Below are positions 54,378 through 61,700 of a stretch of DNA of 64,000 nucleotides, piece by piece. Source of the stretch: Streptomyces asoensis (lineage in GTDB: Bacteria; Actinomycetota; Actinomycetes; Streptomycetales; Streptomycetaceae); contig NZ_CP049838.1 in assembly GCF_013085465.1 (NCBI RefSeq), forward strand, positions 2,976,001 through 3,040,000. The letters run 5' to 3'. Numbering within the stretch: position 1 is the first letter of the stretch; every line of letters begins with the position of its first letter. The notes beneath the pieces were generated by a model, which made no database searches, was not told the origin of the DNA, and saw only the letters and a program-made list of their open reading frames with translations. The translations under genes and the position numbers were made by a program.

Positions 54378-54424
54378 TGGCGGCGCCAGGATTCGAACCT
54401 GGGAAGGCTGAGCCGGCAGATTTA
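54378..54424 (-). tRNA. orphan 3' fragment of tRNA-Tyr (attachment-site scar)
   Basis: On the minus strand these 47 nt match the 3' half of a streptomycete tRNA-Tyr. They run from the 3' side of the anticodon loop (TAAATCTGCC) through the long variable arm (GGC-TCA-GCC hairpin), the T-arm (CCAGG TTCGAAT CCTGG) and the acceptor strand CGCCGCC with discriminator A. The 5' half is absent, replaced by coding sequence of a secreted protein. tRNA-Tyr 3' ends are known attB sites for AICEs such as SLP1, so this is read as an att half-site. Confidence 0.8.
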
Positions 54425-54745
54425 GGAATCTGTCTCACAGAGCGCATATGCTCGAATGTAGGCGGGGTAGCCATCGGCGGCGGCCTTCCAAGTATTCGGC
54501 TCATCGGCTGATGGTGCATTTAGGATCACAGGGCCCGATGAAACCAAGTAGTATCCACCCCCGATCAGATGAGTGCCTTCAGGGCAGGTCGCCTCTGAGT
54601 GCTGGCCTAGAGGCCCTTCAACCACCGTGGAGCTCACAGCCTCCGCTGTGGACGCGGTTGCCAAACCCAATGCGGTTGTGGTGGCGACCAGTGAACCAAC
54701 CGCAGCGGCCCGGAACCACCAGATTCTGAGGCTTACTCGATTCAT
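54422..54745 (-). CDS. small secreted protein of unknown function (107 aa)
   Basis: A classical signal peptide (MNRVSLRIWWFRAAAVGSLVATTTALGLATASTAEA, cleavage after residue 36) precedes a 70-residue mature domain. This has two Cys (EATCPEGTHLIGGGYYLV ... YALCETDS) and a Gly/Tyr-rich middle typical of small exported beta-proteins. Its TAA stop (54422-54424) belongs to the tRNA-Tyr fragment, so recombination at this site fixed the C-terminus. The promoter lies in the 54.75-54.9 kb TGATCA-rich region. No family assigned. Confidence 0.65.
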   Translation of the reverse strand: MNRVSLRIWWFRAAAVGSLVATTTALGLATASTAEAVSSTVVEGPLGQHSEATCPEGTHLIGGGYYLVSSGPVILNAPSADEPNTWKAAADGYPAYIRAYALCETDS

Positions 54746-54796
54746 GCGATCGGCCTTCCTCGCGTAACAAGTCTCCCGGTCAGACCACCGTAAGAC

Positions 54797-54874
54797 TGAT
54801 CACTGCCGCTCGCATCTGCCGACCCAATGCTGGAAATCTTTGGTGATCACAAACCCTCGTGATCGTCGTGATCA
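54797..54874. promoter_or_regulatory. TGATCA repeat cluster upstream of the secreted protein
   Basis: TGATCA occurs at 54797, 54844 and 54869, with TGATCG at 54860, all within 130 bp of the ATG at 54745 in otherwise GC-rich DNA. The last two form a GTGATC direct repeat at 9-bp spacing. It is a candidate operator. The rest of the gap to 55222 shows no supported gene. Confidence 0.4.
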
Positions 54875-55222
54875 AGTGGGGCGTGGCTGCAGAACTCGTC
54901 AGTGCTTACGTGGACGTTCTGGCGTTGGTAACCGTCCTTTTCGCAAAGTACGCGGTACAGCAGCGAGGTACATCAACCGCGCTGCCTCGTACCGACCATG
55001 AGTGACCCTCATAGACCTTCTGACCGGCCCGAAGAAGCTCAGCAACCTCCGTGCCCGTAGTTCGCATCGAGGGGGAACACCACTACACCGCCGCTCGGGC
55101 CGTCCCTGGGCCGTGCGGGGGTGCTCAACGACGACCAACGCTGACAACCACCGACAACCAAGCCTCAGGTCGCAGTGTCGGTCGACTACGTAGCCGCAAG
55201 CCAGGAACCCGCCGCTTCACTT

Positions 55223-55236
55223 CTTCGACGTGTGAT
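55223..55236 (+). repeat. right direct repeat of the island (glnA 3' end copy)
   Basis: CTTCGACGTGTGAT is identical to 48309-48322. The bases after it (CGGCCCCGG) resemble those after glnA (ATCGCCCCAGG). Read as attR. Confidence 0.7.
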
Positions 55237-55300
55237 CGGCCCCGGGCCGGTAGGTCCGTGAGCTTGTAGGTCCGCAGCCCTCGCCTCTTCGGGCTGTTCC

Positions 55301-55337
55301 GCCGCCCCCGTTCCTGTTTCTCAGGGACGGGGGCGGC
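55301..55337 (+). terminator. strong terminator, probably the original glnA terminator
   Basis: A 16-bp stem with one G-U pair (55301-55316 with 55322-55337) and loop TTTCT lie 64 nt beyond the glnA-end repeat at 55223. This is the distance expected of a terminator for glnA before the island inserted. Confidence 0.75.
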
Positions 55338-55405
55338 GTCGTATGGTTTCTGGCACTGCTGTTCGACTGGAAGACCTCGACAGAGGTGACGGGGGAGATA
55401 CGGGC

Positions 55406-55663
55406 ATGCCCGAACAGGACGATGTGGAGCGGGAGTTCGACCTCAAGTGGGCGGACGACGCGGCGCACAAGGAACCCTCGGCGCGGGCCCGGATGCTGGC
55501 CGCCCGCTGGAAGGAGAACCCGCCCGAGCCGGTCCCGTTCCGCGGCGACCCGGACCGGGTGGCATCACCCCGGTCGTCATGGCTGTCGACGACGCTCGTA
55601 CTGGGCTGCGTGGCCGCGGTGATCCTGCTGCTGGGGTACGCGCGGTTCCGGGCTCCGTACTAG
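55406..55663 (+). CDS. small C-terminally anchored membrane protein (85 aa)
   Basis: The charged cytoplasmic part MPEQDDVEREFDLKWADDAAHKEPSARARMLAARWKENPPEPVPFRGDPDRV is followed by one membrane helix (STTLVLGCVAAVILLLGYA) and a short basic end. ATG 55406 has GGGGGAG upstream. The final base of its TAG stop is the first base of the adjacent MITE. The family is conserved behind glnA in Streptomyces as I remember it; function unknown. Confidence 0.75.
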   Translation: MPEQDDVEREFDLKWADDAAHKEPSARARMLAARWKENPPEPVPFRGDPDRVASPRSSWLSTTLVLGCVAAVILLLGYARFRAPY

Positions 55664-55824
55664 GGCGTGTCTGCCAATTCGCGTCGGATCAGCGCGCGGC
55701 GTCTGGTGCGGTGCATCGCAAGGCGGAGGATCGCCCGCGTACTGGATGTACTCGGGTGATCCGACAACGCGGCGAGGTGCCGTGCCAGGCGTCGCGCGCC
55801 CGGCGGGAATTGTCAGACACGCCC
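55663..55824. mobile_element. MITE, 162 bp, with 18-bp terminal inverted repeats
   Basis: GGGCGTGTCTGCCAATTC (55663-55680) and GAATTGTCAGACACGCCC (55807-55824) are inverted repeats with one mismatch. The interior contains no transposase but a conserved-looking core (CGTACTGGATGTACTCGGGT). I recognise it as a repeat common in Streptomyces genomes. A target duplication is not obvious. It fits exactly between a stop codon and the GTG start of the next gene. Confidence 0.75.
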
Positions 55825-55838
55825 AGGGGGTGGCGAGG

Positions 55839-57134
55839 GTGAGGGAGAACAGACGAGGCGCGGGAGCGGCGGCGGTGCGGCTCGCCGGGGGCATGCCCCT
55901 GGCGGAAGCGGTCGTCGTCGCCGATCCACGGGCCTGGCTCGCGTTGGACGAGGCGGTGCGGGTGGGCCTCCCGTACCACCTCGAAGGTCTGCCGCAGTGG
56001 GAGCAAGCCGCTCAGCTGCCGGCCGATCTGTCGCTGCTCGACGAGCCCCGGCTGGCACTCGCCCTCTGCCATCGTGACGGTTGGACGCGTGAGGCGGCGC
56101 TGGAGCCGGCGGCTCGGTACCCCGACCTGCTGCCGCTGGTCGTCCTGCGGTGCGCCGACTGGGTGGCACCGGTGCGCGAGCGCGCCCGGAAGGTGCTCCG
56201 CGAGGTTCTCGATCCCGGTGCCGCCGTCACGCTCGCGCCGCTGATCCTGCTCCTCGGGCGCCGGGACCAGGGTGCCTTCGCGACGGAGTTGCTCGCCGTG
56301 GTGTTCCGCGGGGTGCCCCGCGAACGGCTCGCGTGTCTGTACTCGCACGCCGATCGCACCGTACGCCGGTTCGCGTACCGGCTCGCGGTCGAGCAGCGGC
56401 TCCTCTCCCCCGGCCTGCTCGCCCAAGCTGCCGCCCGCGACTTCGACACCGTCGTCCAGAACCTGTGCGCGGACGCCGCCCTGGCCGCCATGACGGACGA
56501 GGACCCCGACGACGTGATCCGGCCGTTGCTCACCGCGCGCAACCCGCGGGTCCGTTCCGCCGGGGTGACCGCGCTGCGGCGGGCCGGGCGGGTGGAGCAG
56601 TCCGTGGAGTTCCTGGCCGACCGGGCGGGTCTCGTGCGGGCCTGCGCGCGGTATGTCGTACGGCAGTACGGGGGCGATCCGCTGTCCTGGTACCGGGAGC
56701 GGTGCGCGGAGCGGGGCGACCCCACCCTGCCGCCGGGTGCCGTCGCCGGGCTCGCGGAGTGCGGGGAGCGGGGTGACGCCGAGGTGCTGTGGTCGCTGGT
56801 CCGGCATCCGGCCGCGGGCGTGCGGGCGCAGGCCGTGGCCGGGCTGCGCGTGCTGGACGCGGCCGACGCGCGGCGGCTGTCGCCGTTGCTCGACGATCCG
56901 GCGCCGGGAGTGGTGCGGGAGGTGACCGCGGCGGTCCTGCCCTCGGCAGGGCTGTTGCCCGAGGAGTGGCTCGTCGAACGGCTCGGCGCCGGGTGGCCCC
57001 GGCCGGTACGGATCGCCGCGTTCCGGCTGCTTGCGGAGCAGGGTGGGGCCGCGGGGCAGCGTGCCCTGATCGCGCTGCGGGGCGATCCCGACGAGGAGCT
57101 GCGGCAGCGGGCGACGCGGGCCGTACGACGCTGA
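55839..57134 (+). CDS. HEAT-repeat protein of unknown function
   Basis: The 431-residue protein is mostly alpha-helical repeats (LALDEAVRVGLPYHLEGLPQWEQAAQ; LTARNPRVRSAGVTALRRAGRVEQS; LVRHPAAGVRAQAVAGLRVLDAADA; LRGDPDEELRQRATRAVRR) of the HEAT/PBS-lyase type, a scaffold for protein contacts. GTG 55839 (VRENRRGAG) or GTG 55830 are likely starts. A longer reading from 55746 would begin inside the MITE and is rejected. The MITE now occupies the place of its promoter. Confidence 0.8.
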   Translation: MRENRRGAGAAAVRLAGGMPLAEAVVVADPRAWLALDEAVRVGLPYHLEGLPQWEQAAQLPADLSLLDEPRLALALCHRDGWTREAALEPAARYPDLLPLVVLRCADWVAPVRERARKVLREVLDPGAAVTLAPLILLLGRRDQGAFATELLAVVFRGVPRERLACLYSHADRTVRRFAYRLAVEQRLLSPGLLAQAAARDFDTVVQNLCADAALAAMTDEDPDDVIRPLLTARNPRVRSAGVTALRRAGRVEQSVEFLADRAGLVRACARYVVRQYGGDPLSWYRERCAERGDPTLPPGAVAGLAECGERGDAEVLWSLVRHPAAGVRAQAVAGLRVLDAADARRLSPLLDDPAPGVVREVTAAVLPSAGLLPEEWLVERLGAGWPRPVRIAAFRLLAEQGGAAGQRALIALRGDPDEELRQRATRAVRR

Positions 57135-57271
57135 GGCCGGGGTGGAGCCGCGCCGGTGTGCGCGCCGGGCGTTCGCGGGGAGCTTTTGCTCCGCCTAGGT
57201 CCGTTCGGGGACCGTTCATGGGGGTGGGGCGGTGCACACTTGCAGTGGGGCGAGTGCCTGACTGCGGGGTG

Positions 57272-58198
57272 ATGCAGATGCAGAGCCGTTTCCGGAGCGA
57301 CCGACGGCTGACCGTGCGGATGACGGTCACGTTGTTCCTGCTCGGGCTGTTGTACGTGGCGTTCGTCGCCGCGTTGATCGTGTTGCTGAAGTCGTGGGTG
57401 CTGGTCGCGGTCGTCGCGGTGGCGATGCTGGGCGCGCAGTACTGGTTCTCCGACCGGGTCGCGCTGTTCGCGATGCGCGGGCGGGTCGTGGAGCGCGAGG
57501 AGTATCCCGAGCTGCATGCCGTGATCGACCGGCTGTGTGCGATCGCGGACATGCCGAAGCCGGTGGTCGCCGTCTCCGAGATGGGCATGCCTAACGCCTT
57601 CGCGACGGGGCGGAACCCCGACCACGCGGTGGTGTGCGTGACGACCGGGCTGCTGGGGCGGCTGGAGCCGGCCGAGCTGGAGGGCGTGCTCGCGCACGAG
57701 CTGTCGCATGTGGCGCACAAGGACGTGGCGGTGATCACGGTCGCGTCGTTCCTGGGCGTGATCGCGGGGCTGATCGTGCGCTTCGCGTTCTACTCGCAGG
57801 TGTTCGGCGGGGCGCGCAGGGACCAGAACGCCGCGGTCGTCTTCGCCGCCGTGATGGGTGTCTCGGCGGCCGTGTACGCGATCAGTTTCCTGCTCATCCG
57901 GGCGCTGTCCCGGTACCGGGAGCTGGCGGCGGACCGGGCGGCGGCGCAGCTGACCGGCCGGCCCTCGGCGCTGGCCTCCGCGCTGACGAAGGTCTCCGGC
58001 GACCTGGCCCGTATCCCCTCGAAGGACCTGCGGACGGTCCAGGCCTTCAACGCCTTCTACTTCACCCCGGCGCTGGGCACCGAGCCCGGTGTGGCGGGGC
58101 TTTTCTCGACCCACCCGAGCCTGGAGCAGCGGCTCGAGCAGCTGGGACGGATCTCCGTCGAGCTGGGCGAGGCGGCCGCTCCGGGGAAGGCGGGCTGA
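57272..58198 (+). CDS. htpX: HtpX-like membrane zinc metalloprotease (M48)
   Basis: The 308-residue inner-membrane protease has two N-terminal helices, zinc site HELSHVAHKD (HExxH), two further helices (VAVITVASFLGVIAGLIVRFAFY; AAVYAISFLLIRALS) and the third ligand region SRYRELAADRAAAQLTG. It degrades damaged membrane proteins. ATG 57272 or 57278. The PspAB gene follows 2 nt after its stop, so they form an operon that belongs to the actinobacterial Psp envelope-stress network. Confidence 0.9.
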   Translation: MQMQSRFRSDRRLTVRMTVTLFLLGLLYVAFVAALIVLLKSWVLVAVVAVAMLGAQYWFSDRVALFAMRGRVVEREEYPELHAVIDRLCAIADMPKPVVAVSEMGMPNAFATGRNPDHAVVCVTTGLLGRLEPAELEGVLAHELSHVAHKDVAVITVASFLGVIAGLIVRFAFYSQVFGGARRDQNAAVVFAAVMGVSAAVYAISFLLIRALSRYRELAADRAAAQLTGRPSALASALTKVSGDLARIPSKDLRTVQAFNAFYFTPALGTEPGVAGLFSTHPSLEQRLEQLGRISVELGEAAAPGKAG

Positions 58199-58200
58199 TC

Positions 58201-58806
58201 ATGGGGCTGCTGGACATCCTGCTCGGCCGGACCAAGCCGGTCGTGCCCGACCTGGACCAGCTGTTCGCGCTGCCTTCGGCGGCCGTGACGCTGGAGGCGG
58301 CGGCCGGGTTCACCCCGACCGGGCAGGGTGCCGTGTGCTTCGCGACCGTCGAGGGCTCGGCCTTCGAGCAGACACACCGAGAGGTACAGGCGCTCCTCGA
58401 CGCGGACACCGAGCGCACCGGTCCCCCGGTGCGGCTCGTGCGGGACGACTACGGCTACTCCTGGCTGGTCTCGCAGCGCACCCCCGACCAACTGCCGCTC
58501 CTGGTCAACGACCTGCACGCGGTGAACAGCGCGATGGAGGTCAACGGCTTCGGGCCGCAGCTGCTGTGCTCCCTCGCCGGGTTCGAGGACCGGCGCGGCG
58601 GGCCGGAGGAGGCGGCCGGCCGCCGGCTGGCGCTCGTGTACCTGTACAAGCGGGGTTCGTTCTACCCGTTCGCGCCGCTGCCCGGTACGGGGCAGCGGCG
58701 CGACGGCGCACTGGAGCTTCAGGTGCAGGCCGCCCTCACGGGCGACCTGCGGATCGAGCAGGACCTGGGCCGCTGGTTCCCGGTGTGGGGAGCCCCCGGC
58801 CTCTAG
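58201..58806 (+). CDS. pspAB: PspA-associated protein PspAB
   Basis: The 201-residue cytoplasmic protein begins MGLLDILLGRTKPVVPDLDQLFALPSAAVTLEAAAGF and contains VRLVRDDYGYSWLVSQRTPDQLPLLVNDLHAVNS. That is the PspAB signature, known from context with pspA or htpX. Its coupling to htpX (2-nt gap) agrees. The role is inferred: an adaptor in the PspA response. Confidence 0.8.
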   Translation: MGLLDILLGRTKPVVPDLDQLFALPSAAVTLEAAAGFTPTGQGAVCFATVEGSAFEQTHREVQALLDADTERTGPPVRLVRDDYGYSWLVSQRTPDQLPLLVNDLHAVNSAMEVNGFGPQLLCSLAGFEDRRGGPEEAAGRRLALVYLYKRGSFYPFAPLPGTGQRRDGALELQVQAALTGDLRIEQDLGRWFPVWGAPGL

Positions 58807-58820
58807 GCGGATCGGGCGGC

Positions 58821-59102
58821 CTACTTGCTGCGCTCGCGCTCCTGACGGCGGGACTCCAGGGGGCGCTCGCGACGGTAGCGGCGCTCCCACTTGGCCTGCT
58901 TGTCACGGCGGTCGCGGTACGCCTTGTACGACGTCGGCGCGGTTCCCGCGCTCGGCGCGGGGCCGGGCGCGGACGGCCCGGACGAGTCGAGCCCGTACCG
59001 CACGTACAGGAACAGCACGCCGGCCGCGGCGAGCCAGTAGAGCGGGTTCCCGAATCCCAGGACCACCAGGACGACGGCCCCGGAGAGAACGACGGTGCCC
59101 AT
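58821..59102 (-). CDS. small membrane protein (93 aa)
   Basis: Two short hydrophobic helices (VVLSGAVVLVVLGFGNPLYWLAAAGVLFLYVRYGL) form the N-terminus, followed by a Pro/Ala spacer and a strongly basic tail (YRDRRDKQAKWERRYRRERPLESRRQERERSK). Good RBS (AAGGAGG) upstream of ATG 59102. It is convergent with pspAB. Unknown function; the layout suggests a membrane-anchored basic peptide contacting nucleic acid or acidic lipid. Confidence 0.75.
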   Translation of the reverse strand: MGTVVLSGAVVLVVLGFGNPLYWLAAAGVLFLYVRYGLDSSGPSAPGPAPSAGTAPTSYKAYRDRRDKQAKWERRYRRERPLESRRQERERSK

Positions 59103-59273
59103 GGTGTACCTCCTTCCTGGGCAGGGACGGGTGACTGAGCGTGGCGAGGGGGGCGGGTTGGTACCTCCAGCGTACGGAGTTCGTCACTCACCGTGCATCT
59201 CCTTTTCCGCGGCCCTGTTCGTCCTCCGATCGAGACGGCCCGGGCGCAACCCGCCCGTGAGTGAATGGGGCCC

Positions 59274-60017
59274 ATGAGCGAACTGTCTCCCTTCACGCAC
59301 GAGTACGACGGTGAACGGCTCAGCGGGGTGCACGGCGGTGGTCCGGGACAGGTCACCGCCGTTCTGCTGCACGGCGCCGGCAACGGCAGCAAGGAGCGAC
59401 TCCTGCCGCTCGCCCGCGAGTTCACCGCCCACGGCTGCCGCGCCCTCGCCCTCGACTTCTCCGGGCACGGCGAAAGCAGCGGCGAACTCAGGGAGTCGAG
59501 CCTGCGTCGACGCTTCGAGCAGGCGGTCTCCGTGATCGACGCGTACGTCCCGGCGGACGGGACGCTGGCGCTCGTCGGGTTCAGCATGAGCGGGCAGACG
59601 GTGGCCGACCTGGCCGCGTTCTACCGGGACCGGGTGACGGCCCTGGGCCTGTGCGCGCCCGCCGTGTACGCGGCCCGGGCGTGGGACGTTCCCTTCGGCG
59701 AGGGAGACGGGGAGTTCAGCGCGATCATCCGCAGGCCCGGGAGCTGGCGGGAGGCGCCCGCGCTCGACGTGCTGCGCGCGTACGAGGGCCGGGCGGTGCT
59801 CGCCGTGCCGGGCACGGACACGGTGATCCCGCCGCAGGTGACCGAGGCGGTCCAGGACGCGCTCGCCACCCGCGCCCGGTACACGAGGTTCGAACTGCCC
59901 GCCGCGGGACACCGGCTGGGCCTGTGGTTCCAGGACCACGCGGACGACCGGCGCGAGTTCGTGACCGCCGTGCTGGCCGGCCCGGACGGGCGCGGATGGT
60001 CGCCGACGCGTTCCTGA
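59274..60017 (+). CDS. alpha/beta-hydrolase
   Basis: The 247-residue hydrolase has the oxyanion region VLLHGAGNGSKERLLPLARE, nucleophile elbow GFSMSGQT, acidic residue in VPGTDTVIPP and catalytic His in PAAGHRLGLWF. It is a cytoplasmic esterase/peptidase-like enzyme of the Abhydrolase/dienelactone-hydrolase-like group. The substrate is unknown. ATG 59274 (MSELSPF) is chosen over 59265. Confidence 0.87.
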   Translation: MSELSPFTHEYDGERLSGVHGGGPGQVTAVLLHGAGNGSKERLLPLAREFTAHGCRALALDFSGHGESSGELRESSLRRRFEQAVSVIDAYVPADGTLALVGFSMSGQTVADLAAFYRDRVTALGLCAPAVYAARAWDVPFGEGDGEFSAIIRRPGSWREAPALDVLRAYEGRAVLAVPGTDTVIPPQVTEAVQDALATRARYTRFELPAAGHRLGLWFQDHADDRREFVTAVLAGPDGRGWSPTRS

Positions 60018-60039
60018 CCGGCCGGGCGGCCGACGGCGC

Positions 60040-61380
60040 TCAGACGCCCGGCGCCGCGCTCACCACGCCCGCCGCGACCGCCGCGCCCAGCATCGCGTGG
60101 TCGGCGGCGGTCCGGTCTGCGTAGGCCAGGGCGAAGTCGGCGACGGCGCGTTCGAAGGTGTCGGCGCCGCCGAGGTAGCCGGCGATGGCGATCCGGTCGC
60201 CGGACCGTGCGTGGGCACGGGCCAGGGCGGTGCCGCACAGCCGGGCGTACGCCGCGAGGTCGGCCGGGGACATCCCGGCGACGCCGGCGGAGCTCTTCAG
60301 GTCGCGCAGCTGACGCCAGTAGAAGGCGCGGCTCTGCGGCCCGGTCATCCAGCCCAGGAAGACGTCCCCGGCGGCCTGGAGCAGCCGCTGCCCGGCGACG
60401 ACCCGGTGGCCGGGATGGACGTAGGGGCCGCTGGGCAGGTGCTCCTCCAGGACGGACGCGCGGGCCTCCTTGATCTGGAGGAACAGCGGATCGTCGGTGT
60501 CGCGCCCGGCGAGCAGCACGATGAAGCAGCGGGTGCCGACGCTGCCGACGCCGACGACCTTGCGGGCGGCGTCGACGAAGCGGTAGCGGTCCAGCAGCAG
60601 GCGGCGCTCCTCGGTGAGGGTGGAGCGGTAGTCGCTGAAGATCTTGCGCAGGGCGGCGCTGTCGGAGGCGCCGGCGGGTTCGATCAGCGGTGGGTCGTGG
60701 ATGATGCGGCGGCGGCCGTCGACGACCTCCGTGAGTTTGCCGAGAGCCTGGAGGCTGGTGCGGCGGCGGGCGCGGGTGAGGCTGCCCCCGGCGCGTCCGC
60801 GGCGCCGGGCGGAGCGCAGCAGGGGCAGCAGCAGTTCGGCGTCGATGCGCTCGTACCAGACGGCGAGCTCGTCGAGCCGGGACAGCCGACGTATGGCGGT
60901 GCGATAGGCGGCCACGGCCTCCAGGGCGGCGCGGTGCACCCTCGGCTCGGGGTGGCCGTTCTCGCGGGCGGCCACCGCGACGGAGGCGGCGAGCCGTTTG
61001 ACGTCCCACTCGAAGGGCCCGGGGAAGGTCTCGTCGAAGTCGTTGAGGTCGAAGAGCAGCCCCCGCTCCGGGGAGGCGTACAACCCGAAGTTGAGCAGGT
61101 GGGCGTCGCCGCACAGCTGGACCGTCAGCCCGGTGTGCGGCTGCGACGCCAGGTCGGCGGCCATGAGGGCGGCCGAGCCGCGCAGGAAGGCGAAGGGCGA
61201 GGCGGCCATCCGCCCGTACCGGATCGGCAGCAGCTCGGGGAGCCGGTCCCGGCCCTGCCGCTCCAGCACGGCGACGGGATCGGGCCGGTCGACGGACGGG
61301 AGCCAGAGGGCGTGCGCGGAACGGGAGACGCGCTTGCGGGCGTCCCGGCCGCGCCCGGCACGGTCGGTGGGGGTGGTCAT
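60040..61380 (-). CDS. DUF2252 protein
   Basis: The 446-residue soluble protein has motifs LPIRYGRMAASPFAFLRGSAALMAADL, VQLCGDAHLLNFGLYASPERGLLFDLNDFDETFPGPFEWDVKRLAAS and VGTRCFIVLLAGRDTDDPLFLQIKEARASVLE. These resemble the catalytic Asp/His and metal loops of aminoglycoside-phosphotransferase-like kinases, and DUF2252 is thought to be kinase-like. Substrate unknown. It is convergent with the hydrolase and divergent from the HTH_42 gene. Confidence 0.88.
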   Translation of the reverse strand: MTTPTDRAGRGRDARKRVSRSAHALWLPSVDRPDPVAVLERQGRDRLPELLPIRYGRMAASPFAFLRGSAALMAADLASQPHTGLTVQLCGDAHLLNFGLYASPERGLLFDLNDFDETFPGPFEWDVKRLAASVAVAARENGHPEPRVHRAALEAVAAYRTAIRRLSRLDELAVWYERIDAELLLPLLRSARRRGRAGGSLTRARRRTSLQALGKLTEVVDGRRRIIHDPPLIEPAGASDSAALRKIFSDYRSTLTEERRLLLDRYRFVDAARKVVGVGSVGTRCFIVLLAGRDTDDPLFLQIKEARASVLEEHLPSGPYVHPGHRVVAGQRLLQAAGDVFLGWMTGPQSRAFYWRQLRDLKSSAGVAGMSPADLAAYARLCGTALARAHARSGDRIAIAGYLGGADTFERAVADFALAYADRTAADHAMLGAAVAAGVVSAAPGV

Positions 61381-61408
61381 CCGCGTCGCCTTCGCACCAC
61401 ATCCGCCT

Positions 61409-61442
61409 CCCGGTTCACGACACTTCCCGGTTCACGACACTT
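61409..61442. repeat. perfect 17-bp tandem duplication in a promoter region
   Basis: CCCGGTTCACGACACTT occurs twice in a row (61409-61425, 61426-61442), followed by a third CCCGG. It lies 29 nt upstream of the DUF2252 start and may be a doubled operator. Confidence 0.6.
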
Positions 61443-61542
61443 CCCGGCCTCCTGTTCGCAGTGAAGGCCGGGAGGGGAGCGTCCGCATGTCGGGTACGTC
61501 GAACGGGTGACACCCGGCACTCACGGCAGCCCCGGCCGCCTC

Positions 61543-61592
61543 GACGGCACCCGAGCGCCCCCGCCGGCCGGCCCGGGTACTCGGGTGCCGTC
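61543..61592. promoter_or_regulatory. long inverted repeat upstream of the HTH_42 gene
   Basis: GACGGCACCCGAG (61543-61555) and CTCGGGTGCCGTC (61580-61592) are perfect 13-bp arms around a 24-nt GC-rich loop, about 110 nt before ATG 61701. The 320-bp gap 61381-61700 holds no gene. Confidence 0.5.
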
Positions 61593-61700
61593 GGGCGTCA
61601 CGGGCGTGGGGCCGATTGTCAGTGGTGTCGGGAAGGATGGGGACAGAGACGAGTGCCGGACGGCGACAGGGCGACGGGGCGACGAGAGTGGAGGCCGCCA

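Noticed and set aside
54378..54424. complete tRNA gene
   Set aside because: Only the 3' half is present; the D-arm and 5' acceptor strand are missing.
55002..55269. short plus-strand frames left of the right glnA-end repeat
   Set aside because: Ser/Arg/Pro-rich, no RBS, crossing the repeat boundary.
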